This document shows, piece by piece, positions 45,602 through 53,888 of a stretch of 64,000 nt of DNA. How positions within the stretch are numbered: position 1 is the first letter of the stretch; every line of letters begins with the position of its first letter. The notes beneath the pieces are model-generated. The model was not told where the DNA came from. It made no database searches and saw nothing but the letters and a program-made list of their open reading frames with translations. The DNA comes from Rhodanobacter sp. 7MK24 (GTDB lineage Bacteria > Pseudomonadota > Gammaproteobacteria > Xanthomonadales > Rhodanobacteraceae), in assembly GCF_014842995.1 (NCBI RefSeq), contig NZ_JACYXL010000001.1:807183-871182 (forward strand). Direction: 5' to 3'. Both the position numbers and the translations under genes were made by a program.

Positions 45602-46794
45602 TGCTGTTGGGGCTCGCGGCAGTTCATCGGCAAGGTACGGGCCGGTAGTTCGGAACTGCAACGCCAGGTTGGGGCGATGCCGCTACCTTTGTCCATCGTC
45701 AGCCAGACGCGTTTACCGTCGAGCATGGACTGGCCCGGCGCGTGCAGGGTGAGTTCCAGCGCACAGCTGCCGTCTGCCTTCATGCTGCCGACCGTGATCG
45801 ACTGCAGTTGCTTGCTGGCATAGCTGTCGGCGTCGCGGATGCCCGCTTCGCCGTTGCTCGGGCATTTCCCGTTGGTCTGCCATGCCTGAACCACTTGCGC
45901 TTCCAGCGGTTCGGCCTGCGCGATGGCGGTGACGACCTGCGTGCGCTGCAGGTAGTTTTGGTAAGCGGGAATCGCGATAGCCGCGAGTATCGCGATCACC
46001 GGCACGATCAGGAGCACGCCGATCAGCAGCACGATGAGGCAGCCGGACGTCTGCCGGTTTTGCCTCTCCGGGTGGTCGGTGAAGGCCCAACGGTCCGTCA
46101 CCAGCGTGCTTGCCACCATGTCGTGCAGGGCTTGCTTGCGTTCGGTGAAAGCGGCCATCAGGAAGCCGATATCCATCGTGAGATGGGACAGCGCCGCAGC
46201 GAACCAGCGGCCGACGGCGTGCTTCCAGCTGATCCTCCGACCTTCCAGGTCGGTGACCTTGATGCCCAGCGCGCGCTTGCCCAGCGTGGCTTGGTGCACG
46301 GAGCTTTCCTGCAGCGAGTAGTACAGCAATGACACGCCGAAGACGATTGGGTAGATCAGCAGGATCAAGGCGGCATGGGCGGGATCGGGCTCGTGGCCTT
46401 GCCCCAGGGCTAACGACAGGCCGAGCACCAGCGCGAACGCGAAGATCAGCACGAAGGTGATCGCGCCGAGAATCAACCCGTCTATCAGGTAGGCTGCCCA
46501 ACGGCGGACGAAGCCGGCGTAGACCACGTCCACGGACGTCGCCGCGAACGGAGCCGGTGCGCTGAAACGCGGCGCTGGCGGAATGGTCGGTGGCGGTTGC
46601 GGTGGCGCGGTGGGCAGGCCCAGTTCATCGGCCAGCGAAGACAGCGGCTGCCATTGCGCCAGTCCGTCGCGCCAGACCAGTGTGTCGGGGGACAGCCGTT
46701 CGCGTTCGATCACACGAAGGAAGTCTTCCCGCGATACCGGCCCCTGCTGCTGGCCATGGCGATCTGCGTAATACCAGGTCGTTTCCGTGCTCAT
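45598..46794 (-). CDS. DUF4339 (GYF_2)-RDD-pilin-like fusion membrane protein
   Basis: A 398-residue protein with three parts. Residues 6-55 are a DUF4339/GYF_2 module (WYYADRHGQQQGPVSREDF and LVWRDGLAQWQPL). Residues 92-235 are an RDD membrane domain with its Arg and Asp residues (FVRRWAAYLIDGLILG). Residues 251-398 begin with a helix ending AILAAIAIPAYQNYL, the hallmark of type IV pilins, followed by a soluble domain with Cys311, Cys344, Cys379 and Cys392. No prepilin peptidase site precedes that helix, so it is not a normal pilin. It is the first gene of the MoxR-DUF58-TgpA operon. Function is unknown. Confidence 0.85.
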
Positions 46795-46849
46795 GTTGTC
46801 CCCTGAAGTCCATGTGCAGAGTAGCGGCAGCTTGCGTGAACTGTCACCG

Positions 46850-47440
46850 CTATGGGATGGCCGCGCCGGCCGAACGCAGCATCCCAGCCAGTGCGATCAA
46901 GGGCAGGCCGATCAGCGCAGTGGGATCTTCGCTGTCGATACGCTCGAACAGGCTGATGCCCAGTCCCTCGCACTTGAAGCTGCCGGCGCAGTCCAGCGGC
47001 TGCTCGCGCGCCACGTAGCGTTCGATTTCCTGGGCTTCCAGTGCGCGAAAATGCACGCGGGTGTGATCGACGTGGAGTTGACGACAGCCATCGCGCGTGT
47101 CGAGCAGGCACAGCGCGGTATGGAAATGCACCACGCGGCCGGAGCTGGCGGTGAGCTGGGCGCAGGCATGGGCGGCGGTGCCGGGCTTGCCCAGGGTTTT
47201 GCCATCCAGCTCCGCGACCTGGTCGGAGCCGATCACCAGTGCATTGGCGAGATCGTCCGCGGCTGCCATGGCCTTGGCGATGGCGAGCCGTGCCGCGCGG
47301 GTGCCTGGCGCTTCGTCGGGCAGCGCCGTTTCGTCGGTGCCGGGTGCGCGCTGTTCGAAATCAGGCAGCAAACGGCGCAACAAATCGGCGCGGTAGTGCG
47401 AGGTGGAAGCAAGCACGATGCGGGGCGGCGTGTCGCTCAT
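46850..47440 (-). CDS. Maf/YceF nucleotide pyrophosphatase
   Basis: A 196-residue hydrolase of the Maf family: LASTSHYRADLLRRL at the start, GTDETAL, LVIGSDQVAELDGKTLGKPG and CEGLGISLFERIDSEDPTAL. The SDQV-type active site and F-rich C-terminal motif are like YceF, which hydrolyses 7-methyl-GTP and other modified nucleotides, rather than the dTTP/UTP-specific group. It overlaps the next gene by 4 bases. In E. coli yceF is also next to yceD-rpmF, with the same divergent layout. Confidence 0.92.
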   Translation of the reverse strand: MSDTPPRIVLASTSHYRADLLRRLLPDFEQRAPGTDETALPDEAPGTRAARLAIAKAMAAADDLANALVIGSDQVAELDGKTLGKPGTAAHACAQLTASSGRVVHFHTALCLLDTRDGCRQLHVDHTRVHFRALEAQEIERYVAREQPLDCAGSFKCEGLGISLFERIDSEDPTALIGLPLIALAGMLRSAGAAIP

Positions 47441-47886
47441 TCGGCGTCGCGATGGATGTGTTCGCGCATGGCGCTGTCGAGGTCGCGCTGGGCGGCGTCC
47501 AGGGCCTGTAGCAGCGGCTGCAGGCGGTCGCGGCTGGCGCGCATGGCGGCGGCGGTTTCGGCCAGCTCCTGTTGACTGGCGCGTGCGGCGCGGTCGCGGA
47601 TCCAGATGCGCTGGCGCAGCAGCGCCTGCAAGCCGGCATCGACCGCGTGGCGAGCATCCTGTTCGCTGGCGGCGGGCAGGTCGGGATTGGTCGCCATGAC
47701 CGCGTGTGCCTGCTGCAGGCCGGCGCGGCAGCTTTTCAGGTCGGTTTCCAGCCGGTCGGCAAGATCGAGCAATTGCTGAAGGTCGGTGGCACGCCGGTTC
47801 TGCCAGCGACGCGAGGTGAGCGCCCAGATCGACGCGACGACCAGTATCAGCAGCGCGAGCACGCCGAGCGACAGGGAAAGGTTCAC
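47437..47886 (-). CDS. Small membrane-anchored coiled-coil protein, unrecognised
   Basis: A 149-residue protein if the GTG at 47886 is used; the frame opens at 47952. One N-terminal membrane helix (SLGVLALLILVVASIWALT) is followed by a long, mostly helical, Gln/Leu/Arg-rich region with coiled-coil character (LQQLLDLADRLETDLKSCRA). The orientation would place the coiled coil in the cytoplasm. It is coupled to maf by a 4-base overlap. I recognise no family. Confidence 0.6.
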   Translation of the reverse strand: MNLSLSLGVLALLILVVASIWALTSRRWQNRRATDLQQLLDLADRLETDLKSCRAGLQQAHAVMATNPDLPAASEQDARHAVDAGLQALLRQRIWIRDRAARASQQELAETAAAMRASRDRLQPLLQALDAAQRDLDSAMREHIHRDAE

Positions 47887-47981
47887 GTGGACAGATGATT
47901 GAGGTGGGCGTGCAGTCTGCCGCAAGCGGGGTGGATCAGGCAAAATACGCAAAACGGATGACGCAAGCGCTTGATTGTCGG

Positions 47982-48010
47982 TTGACTTCGGCCGTCCGCG
48001 AACTTACCAT
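47982..48010 (+). promoter_or_regulatory. Promoter for yceD-rpmF
   Basis: TTGACT (47982-47987) and TACCAT (48005-48010) have a 17-base spacer. The ATG of yceD is at 48020, about where transcription should start, so the message would be leaderless or have only two or three leading bases. Confidence 0.6.
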
Positions 48011-48019
48011 TTGCCGATT

Positions 48020-48538
48020 ATGTCCGTGACATTGCCAGAGTCTGTGGACGCTTGGCGCATGGTTTCGGCGCGGCGTTCGTTCGAAGGATCGATGCCTGTT
48101 GCTGCTCTGGAGCGCCTGTGCGGTGCACTGGCCGGCAGCGAGGGCGAGGTGCGTTACCGGCTGGATTTCGGCCGTGACGAGCTGGGTACGGACTATGTGG
48201 ATGTCCATGCGCAGGCGCCGCTGACGATGACCTGCCAGCGTACGCTTGAGCCGTTCCTGTTGCCGGTGACGGTGGACAGCCGGCTCGGCCTGATCCGGCA
48301 GGAGCGCGACGAGGCGGGTTTGCCGCCGGGTTGCGAGCCGTTGCTGGTGGCCGAAGACGGCCGCCTGCATCCGGCTGACGTGGTTGAGGACGAGTTGTTG
48401 CTGGCCTTGCCGCTGGTGCCGGTGAATCCGGACAGCAGCCTGCCCGATGCGCTGGTGGATCCTGGCGAGCTGGAGCAGGACGAGGCGCAGTTACAAGAAA
48501 ACAATCCGTTCGCGGTGTTGCGCGAGCTGAAGAAGTAA
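48020..48538 (+). CDS. yceD: YceD/DUF177 protein
   Basis: A 172-residue protein. The core CQRTLEPFLLPVTVD and DEAGLPPGCEPLLVAEDGRL with DVVEDELLLALPLVP are typical of DUF177 (YceD), linked to 23S rRNA accumulation in E. coli and plants. The usual CxxC near the start of the conserved block is reduced to a single Cys (MTCQRTL). It is followed by rpmF, the conserved pair. The start at 48020 fits the near-leaderless promoter; an alternative start at 47975 would overlap the -35 box. Confidence 0.9.
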   Translation: MSVTLPESVDAWRMVSARRSFEGSMPVAALERLCGALAGSEGEVRYRLDFGRDELGTDYVDVHAQAPLTMTCQRTLEPFLLPVTVDSRLGLIRQERDEAGLPPGCEPLLVAEDGRLHPADVVEDELLLALPLVPVNPDSSLPDALVDPGELEQDEAQLQENNPFAVLRELKK

Positions 48539-48601
48539 ACCGGTCGGGGCATGCAGCTCCGATCATGTGAACATCGAAACAGGTTCAGTTGGAGAACTAC
48601 C

Positions 48602-48796
48602 ATGGCCGTTGCCAAGAGCCGCCGTACCCCGTCCACCCGCGGCATGCGTCGCGCACACGACAAGCTGAAGACCGTGCAGCTGTCCACCGACCCGACCAGC
48701 GGCGAGGTGCACCTGCGCCACCACGTCACTGCCGACGGTTTCTACCGCGGCAAGAAGGTCATCGAGACCAAGGGCGCCGTGTCGGTCGAAGACTGA
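48602..48796 (+). CDS. rpmF: Ribosomal protein bL32
   Basis: A 64-residue basic protein: [20 protein letters not shown] is the standard bL32 start, then [18 protein letters not shown]. It lacks the zinc cysteines, so it is the C-minus, zinc-independent form. A TTGGAGAA ribosome site precedes it. It belongs to the 50S subunit and is coupled to yceD. Confidence 0.97.
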   Translation: MAVAKSRRTPSTRGMRRAHDKLKTVQLSTDPTSGEVHLRHHVTADGFYRGKKVIETKGAVSVED

Positions 48797-48845
48797 TCGC
48801 GCTTGCGGACTCTCTTCGCGGAGTCCGCCTGCAAGCATCGAACGG

Positions 48846-48867
48846 AACGGCGCGGCGACGCGCCGTT
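48846..48867 (+). terminator. Hairpin terminator after rpmF
   Basis: AACGGCGCG and CGCGCCGTT flank GCGA, followed by TTCGCGTTT. A second, larger hairpin (GCGGACTC/GAGTCCGC, 48805-48828, extended by GCTTGC/GCAAGC) lies just before it. Together they probably reduce read-through into fabH. Confidence 0.6.
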
Positions 48868-48980
48868 TCGCGTTTGAGCATGCCGGGCGGTTCACGTCGC
48901 CCGGATTCCCGATGTCCGAACGGTTGCGCATGCACCGCACAGGGCGTTCAATGCACGGTTTGCGTCCCACGGAAAACGGA

Positions 48981-49955
48981 ATGGCCTCGATCTACTCCCG
49001 CATCATCGCTACCGGCAGCGCACTGCCCGAGCGCGCCGTCAGCAACGCCGATCTGGAGAAGATCGTCGACACCAGCGACGAATGGATCCGCAGCCGTACC
49101 GGCATCCGTCAGCGCCACATCGCCGCCGATGGCGAGACCACGGGCGACCTCGCTTTCCTTGCTGCGCAACGCGCGCTGGAAACTGCCGGGGTGAAGGCTG
49201 CCGAGATCGACCTGATCGTGGTGGGTACCACTACGCCCGACATCATCTTTCCGTCTACCGCCTGCCTCGTGCAGCAGCGCCTCGGCGCCAATGGTTGCGC
49301 GGCGTTCGACGTCAACGCCGCCTGCTCGGGCTTCATGTACGCGCTGGGCATCGCGGACAAGTTCATCAAGAGCGGCCAGTCGAAGAAGGTGCTGGTGATC
49401 GGCGCCGAGACGCTGACCCGCATGATCGACTGGAACGAGCGCGAGACCTGCGTGCTGTTTGGCGATGGCGCAGGCGCGGTAGTGCTCGAAGCCTCCAGCG
49501 AGCCCGGCGTTTACGCCACCTGCATGCATGCCGATGGCGGCTACAAGGAATTGCTGTGGAACCCGGTCGGCGTGTCCGTCGGCTTCAAGGACGAACCCAA
49601 CCATGGCGTGCGCATCAAGATGGCCGGCCGCGAAGTGTTCAAGGTCGCGGTGAAGACGCTGGATTCGCTGGTCGGCGAGACGCTGGAGGCGGCCGGGATG
49701 CACGAGGCCGACATCGACTGGCTGATTCCGCACCAGGCCAACCTGCGCATCATCGAAGCCACCGCGAAACGGCTGGAAATGCCGATGGATCGCGTGATCG
49801 TCACCGTCGACCAGCACGCCAACACCTCGTCCGGCTCGGTGCCGCTGGCACTGGATTACGCGGTGCGCTCGGGCAAGGTGCAGCGCGGCCAGAACCTGCT
49901 GCTGGAGGCTTTCGGCGGCGGCTTCACCTGGGCTTCGGCGCTGCTGCGCTACTGA
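48981..49955 (+). CDS. fabH: Beta-ketoacyl-ACP synthase III
   Basis: A 324-residue condensing enzyme that starts fatty acid synthesis from acyl-CoA and malonyl-ACP. The catalytic triad is Cys115 (NAACSGFMY), His251 (IPHQANLRI) and Asn281 (DQHANTSSGS). ATG 48981 is chosen because MASIYSRIIATGSALPERAV is the family start; the frame begins at 48912. In E. coli plsX lies between rpmF and fabH, and here it is absent. Confidence 0.96.
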   Translation: MASIYSRIIATGSALPERAVSNADLEKIVDTSDEWIRSRTGIRQRHIAADGETTGDLAFLAAQRALETAGVKAAEIDLIVVGTTTPDIIFPSTACLVQQRLGANGCAAFDVNAACSGFMYALGIADKFIKSGQSKKVLVIGAETLTRMIDWNERETCVLFGDGAGAVVLEASSEPGVYATCMHADGGYKELLWNPVGVSVGFKDEPNHGVRIKMAGREVFKVAVKTLDSLVGETLEAAGMHEADIDWLIPHQANLRIIEATAKRLEMPMDRVIVTVDQHANTSSGSVPLALDYAVRSGKVQRGQNLLLEAFGGGFTWASALLRY

Positions 49956-50062
49956 TCGACTCGCGATTCGTCCGAAGCCTCCAGCCCGAGTTTCCCCATC
50001 TCCAGCAATGTGGGTGCGGACCCGGAGCGGAGGCCTTGAGCTTTTCCGTTGGAGAAACCTGC

Positions 50063-51016
50063 ATGACTGCCACCCATTCCCATCTCGCCTTCGTCTTCCC
50101 CGGCCAGGGTTCGCAATCGGTCGGCATGCTGGCCGAACTGGCCGCCGCGCATGGCGAGGTGAAGGCGAGCTTCGACGAGGCTTCGCAGGGCGCGGGCGTG
50201 GATCTGTGGGAGCTCAGCCAGCAGGGGCCGGAGGACCAGCTCAACCGCACCGAAAACACGCAGCCCGCGCTGCTCGCCGCAAGCGTGGCGGTGTGGCGCG
50301 TGTGGCAGAAGCTCGGTGGCGCGCAGCCTGCGCAGTTGTCCGGCCACAGCCTCGGCGAGTACAGCGCGCTGGTCTGCGCGAATGTCCTGTCGCTGCACGA
50401 CGCGGCAGCGCTGGTGGCTGAACGCGGTCGCCTGATGCAGGCGGCGGTGCCGGCGGGCACCGGCGCGATGGCGGCCATCCTCGGTGGCGACGACGCGCAG
50501 ATCGCGCAGGTGTGCGACGAGGTTGCGCAAGGCCAGGTGGTGGCGCCGGCCAACTACAACTCGCCGGGCCAGCTGGTGATCGCGGGCAACGCCGAGGCGG
50601 TGGATCGCGCGCTGGCCAGGCTCGCCGAGCTGGGCGTGAAGAAGGCGGTGAAGCTCTCCGTGTCGGTGCCTTCGCACTGCATGCTGATGCGCGATGCCGC
50701 CGACAGGCTGGGCGAGCGCATGGCTGCGCTGTCGTGGCATTTGCCGGCGATTCCGGTGGTGCAGAACGCCGAGGCGAAGCGTTACGACAGCATCGAAGAC
50801 ATCCGCGGTGCGTTGCAGCGCCAGCTCTACCTGCCGGTGCGCTGGACCGAATGCGTGCAGGCGCTGGCCGCCGGCGGCGCCACGCGCATCGCCGAGTGCG
50901 GCCCGGGCAAGGTGCTGGCCGGCCTGGTCAAGCGCATCGACAAATCGCTGGAAGCGCGCGCCATCGGTATGCCTGCCGAACTTGCCCAGACGCAAGGCGA
51001 GTGGCAGAACCCCTGA
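50063..51016 (+). CDS. fabD: Malonyl-CoA:ACP transacylase
   Basis: A 317-residue enzyme that loads malonyl groups onto ACP. Ser96 lies in GHSLGEY and His205 in SVPSHCMLM; FVFPGQGSQSVGM is the N-terminal signature. A TTGGAGA ribosome site precedes the ATG. It is followed after 15 bases by a small DUF1737 gene and then fabG. Confidence 0.96.
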   Translation: MTATHSHLAFVFPGQGSQSVGMLAELAAAHGEVKASFDEASQGAGVDLWELSQQGPEDQLNRTENTQPALLAASVAVWRVWQKLGGAQPAQLSGHSLGEYSALVCANVLSLHDAAALVAERGRLMQAAVPAGTGAMAAILGGDDAQIAQVCDEVAQGQVVAPANYNSPGQLVIAGNAEAVDRALARLAELGVKKAVKLSVSVPSHCMLMRDAADRLGERMAALSWHLPAIPVVQNAEAKRYDSIEDIRGALQRQLYLPVRWTECVQALAAGGATRIAECGPGKVLAGLVKRIDKSLEARAIGMPAELAQTQGEWQNP

Positions 51017-51031
51017 TCCGGAGTCGTACGC

Positions 51032-51235
51032 GTGAAATCATCGCCACCCGAGGGGCTGCCTGCATACCGATTGCTTACCGGCCCGGACGACTCCGCGTTC
51101 TGCCGGAGGGTGAGCGAAGCATTGGCGCTGGGCTATACGCTGTACGGATCCCCTGCCGCAACCTTCGACGGCAAGTCGGTCATTGTCGCGCAGGCCGTGG
51201 TCTGGCCGTCGCATCACACAACCCACGAGAACTGA
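51032..51235 (+). CDS. DUF1737 small protein inserted in the fab cluster
   Basis: A 67-residue protein with a GTG start. YRLLTGPDDSAFCRRVSEAL and GYTLYGSPAATFDG match the compact DUF1737 fold, a single small alpha+beta domain found singly in many proteobacteria. Function is unknown. It sits tightly between fabD (15-base gap) and fabG (1-base gap), so it is made with the fatty-acid enzymes, but this is not its usual place in E. coli. Confidence 0.82.
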   Translation: MKSSPPEGLPAYRLLTGPDDSAFCRRVSEALALGYTLYGSPAATFDGKSVIVAQAVVWPSHHTTHEN

Positions 51236-51236
51236 C

Positions 51237-51980
51237 ATGAGTGCAATTCTGCAAGGTGAAATCGCGCTGGTCACCGGCGCCAGCCGCGGCATCGGCGCGG
51301 CGATCGCGGACGAGCTGGCGGCGATGGGCGCCACCGTGATCGGCACGGCCACCAGCGAAGGTGGCGCGGCTGCCATCGGCGAGCGGCTGGCCGCGCTCGG
51401 CGGCCATGGCCGCGTGCTGGATGTGGCCGACACCGCCGCAGTGGAGTCGCTGATCGACGGCATCGCCAAGGAGTTCGGCGCGGTGAGCATCCTGGTCAAC
51501 AACGCAGGCATCACCCGTGACCAGTTGCTGATGCGCATGCCCGAGGCGGACTGGCAGGCCATCCTCGACACCAACCTCAGCTCGGTGTTCCGCACCAGCA
51601 AGGCGGTGATGCGCGGCATGATGAAGGCGCGCAAGGGGCGCATCATCTCCATCGCCTCGGTGATCGGCTTGACCGGCAATCCCGGCCAGTCCAATTACGC
51701 GGCGGCCAAGGCAGGCATCATCGCGTTCTCCAAGTCGCTGGCGCGCGAGATCGGTTCGCGCGGCATCACCGTGAACGTAGTGGCGCCTGGCTTCATCGAT
51801 ACCGACATGACGCGTGCGCTGCCGGAGTCCGCGAAAGAGGGCTTGCTGAACCAGATCGCGCTGGGCCGACTGGGCGAGGCCAGCGACATTGCCAAGGCGG
51901 TGGGTTTCCTCGCATCGCCCGCTGCCGCCTACATCACTGGCGAAACCCTGCACGTCAACGGCGGCATGTACATGCCCTGA
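51237..51980 (+). CDS. fabG: 3-oxoacyl-ACP reductase
   Basis: A 247-residue short-chain dehydrogenase using NADPH. The Rossmann motif is TGASRGIG, the NNAG motif is NNAGITRDQL, and the catalytic residues are Ser141, Tyr154 and Lys158 (SNYAAAKAG). The C-terminus VNGGMYMP is the FabG ending. It reduces beta-ketoacyl-ACP in each elongation round. Confidence 0.97.
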   Translation: MSAILQGEIALVTGASRGIGAAIADELAAMGATVIGTATSEGGAAAIGERLAALGGHGRVLDVADTAAVESLIDGIAKEFGAVSILVNNAGITRDQLLMRMPEADWQAILDTNLSSVFRTSKAVMRGMMKARKGRIISIASVIGLTGNPGQSNYAAAKAGIIAFSKSLAREIGSRGITVNVVAPGFIDTDMTRALPESAKEGLLNQIALGRLGEASDIAKAVGFLASPAAAYITGETLHVNGGMYMP

Positions 51981-52050
51981 GCGCTTGGCGCAGCAGTTTC
52001 AAACGGTGCCGAGTCCATACGGCAACGCATGCCAAACCTGTCGCACAGGG

Positions 52051-52079
52051 TCGCGTTTTCGGCGACAATCGCGTTTTCG
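52051..52079 (+). promoter_or_regulatory. Direct repeats upstream of acpP
   Basis: TCGCGTTTTCG occurs at 52051-52061 and 52069-52079, an 18-base period. GACAAT between them could serve as a -10 box. A further TACAAT at 52143-52148 lies 60 bases before acpP. The repeats could be a regulator site; this is inference. Confidence 0.35.
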
Positions 52080-52207
52080 CATCGGCCGCGAGGCTGGCAC
52101 AGCAACACTGGCAGGTGCATGGCGGCCTTGCGGTTTAGCCACTACAATCCGCCGGTCTTTGCCGGCCGCAAGCCGGCGCACAACACATTCCCCGTGGGAG
52201 ATTTGCA

Positions 52208-52447
52208 ATGAGCACCATCGAAGAGCGCGTCAAGAAGATCGTCGTGGAGCAGCTGGGCGTGAAGGAAGATGAAGTCACGGCGAACGCTTCGTTCGTGGAC
52301 GATCTGGGCGCCGATTCGCTCGATACCGTCGAGCTGGTGATGGCGCTGGAAGAAGAGTTCGAGACCGAAATTCCGGACGAAGACGCCGAGAAGATCACCA
52401 CCGTGCAGCAAGCCGTGGACTACATCAAGGCCCACTCCAAGGATTGA
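52208..52447 (+). CDS. acpP: Acyl carrier protein
   Basis: A 79-residue acidic protein; Ser37 in [10 protein letters not shown] carries the phosphopantetheine arm. It shuttles acyl chains between the Fab enzymes and to lipid A, phospholipid and lipoate synthesis. A GGGAGA ribosome site precedes the ATG. A terminator follows before fabF, consistent with separate high expression. Confidence 0.98.
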   Translation: MSTIEERVKKIVVEQLGVKEDEVTANASFVDDLGADSLDTVELVMALEEEFETEIPDEDAEKITTVQQAVDYIKAHSKD

Positions 52448-52501
52448 TCAAGCGACGCAGGCAGGCGCAATGCGCCATTGCTTCGCGAGCGGTACCGGAA
52501 G

Positions 52502-52524
52502 CTGCGCCGACTGGCGCAGTTTTC
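52502..52524 (+). terminator. Terminator between acpP and fabF
   Basis: CTGCGCC and GGCGCAG flank GACT and are followed by TTTTCGTTT. It probably lets acpP be expressed above fabF. Confidence 0.75.
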
Positions 52525-52635
52525 GTTTCTGTAATCCGTAACGTCCGATCCCGTATGGTGCGCCATGGCCATGGGCATCCGCGAACGAAGGGTGCCGGCC
52601 ACGCGCCGGCTCCCCGCAACACGAAGGAAAAGAGC

Positions 52636-53874
52636 ATGAGCAAGCGACGCGTGGTAGTGACCGGCATGGGCATCATCTCGCCGGTCGGCAACGACCTGTC
52701 CACGGCTTGGGACAACATCCTCAAGGGTGCCAGCGGCATCGGCCCGGTAACCCATTTCGATGCGACCACTTATGCCACGCGCATCGCCGGCCAGGTGAAG
52801 GATTTCGATCCGGCGCAGTGGATCGCGCCGAAAGAGATCAAGAAGATGGATCCCTTCATCCACTACGGCATCGCCGCGGGCACGCAGGCCCTGAAGGATT
52901 CCGGACTGGAAGTGACGGAGGCCAACGCGCCGCGCATCGGCGTGGCGGTGGCGGCCGGCATCGGCGGCCTGCACACCATCGAACACACCTCGATCGAGCT
53001 GCACGAGAAAGGCCCGCGCCGCGTATCGCCGTTCTTCGTGCCTTCGTCGATCATCAACATGGTGTCCGGGCATCTGTCGATCATGTACGGCCTGAAGGGT
53101 CCGAACATCGCTTGCGTCACTGCCTGCACCACCGGCACGCACAACATCGGCCTGGCCGCGCGCATGATCCAGTACGGCGATGCCGACGTGATGATCGCCG
53201 GCGGCGCCGAGTTCGCCACCACCGGCACGGCGATGGCGGGCTTCTGTTCGGCCAAGGCCATGTCTACCCGCAACGACGAGCCGACCAAGGCCAGCCGGCC
53301 GTGGGACAAGGATCGCGACGGCTTCGTGCTGTCCGACGGCGCCGGCGTGCTGGTGCTGGAGGAATACGAGCATGCCAAGGCGCGTGGCGCGAAGATCTAC
53401 GCAGAACTCGTGGGCTTCGGCATGAGCGGCGATGCGTTCCACATCACCGCCCCCAGCGAGGGCGGCGAGGGCGCGGCACGCAGCATGGATACCGCGCTGA
53501 AGGACGCGGGCCTCAATACGACTGACGTGCAGTACGTCAACGCGCACGGCACCTCGACGCCGCTGGGCGACCTGGGCGAAGTGCTGGCTGCCAAGCGCGT
53601 GTTCGGCGATTACGCCTACAAGCTCGCGATGAGCTCGACCAAGTCGGCGACCGGCCATCTGCTGGGTGCCGCTGGCGGCGTGGAGGCGATCTTCACCATC
53701 CTGGCGCTGCGCGACCAGGTGCTGCCGCCGACCATCAACCTCGACGAGCCGGGCGAAGGCTGCGACCTAGACTTCGTGCCGCACACCGCACGCGAAACGA
53801 AGCTGGACGTGGCGATCTCCAACTCCTTCGGCTTCGGGGGCACCAACGGCACGCTGGCGTTCCGTCGCGTTTAA
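52636..53874 (+). CDS. fabF: Beta-ketoacyl-ACP synthase II
   Basis: A 412-residue elongation enzyme. The Cys-His-His triad is Cys164 ([10 protein letters not shown]), His304 ([11 protein letters not shown]) and His341 ([11 protein letters not shown]). The start [20 protein letters not shown] and AAGG ribosome site support ATG 52636. It also controls temperature-dependent chain elongation (cis-vaccenate). It is followed by pabB after 14 bases. Confidence 0.97.
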   Translation: MSKRRVVVTGMGIISPVGNDLSTAWDNILKGASGIGPVTHFDATTYATRIAGQVKDFDPAQWIAPKEIKKMDPFIHYGIAAGTQALKDSGLEVTEANAPRIGVAVAAGIGGLHTIEHTSIELHEKGPRRVSPFFVPSSIINMVSGHLSIMYGLKGPNIACVTACTTGTHNIGLAARMIQYGDADVMIAGGAEFATTGTAMAGFCSAKAMSTRNDEPTKASRPWDKDRDGFVLSDGAGVLVLEEYEHAKARGAKIYAELVGFGMSGDAFHITAPSEGGEGAARSMDTALKDAGLNTTDVQYVNAHGTSTPLGDLGEVLAAKRVFGDYAYKLAMSSTKSATGHLLGAAGGVEAIFTILALRDQVLPPTINLDEPGEGCDLDFVPHTARETKLDVAISNSFGFGGTNGTLAFRRV

Positions 53875-53888
53875 TAAGCCGCTGCGCT

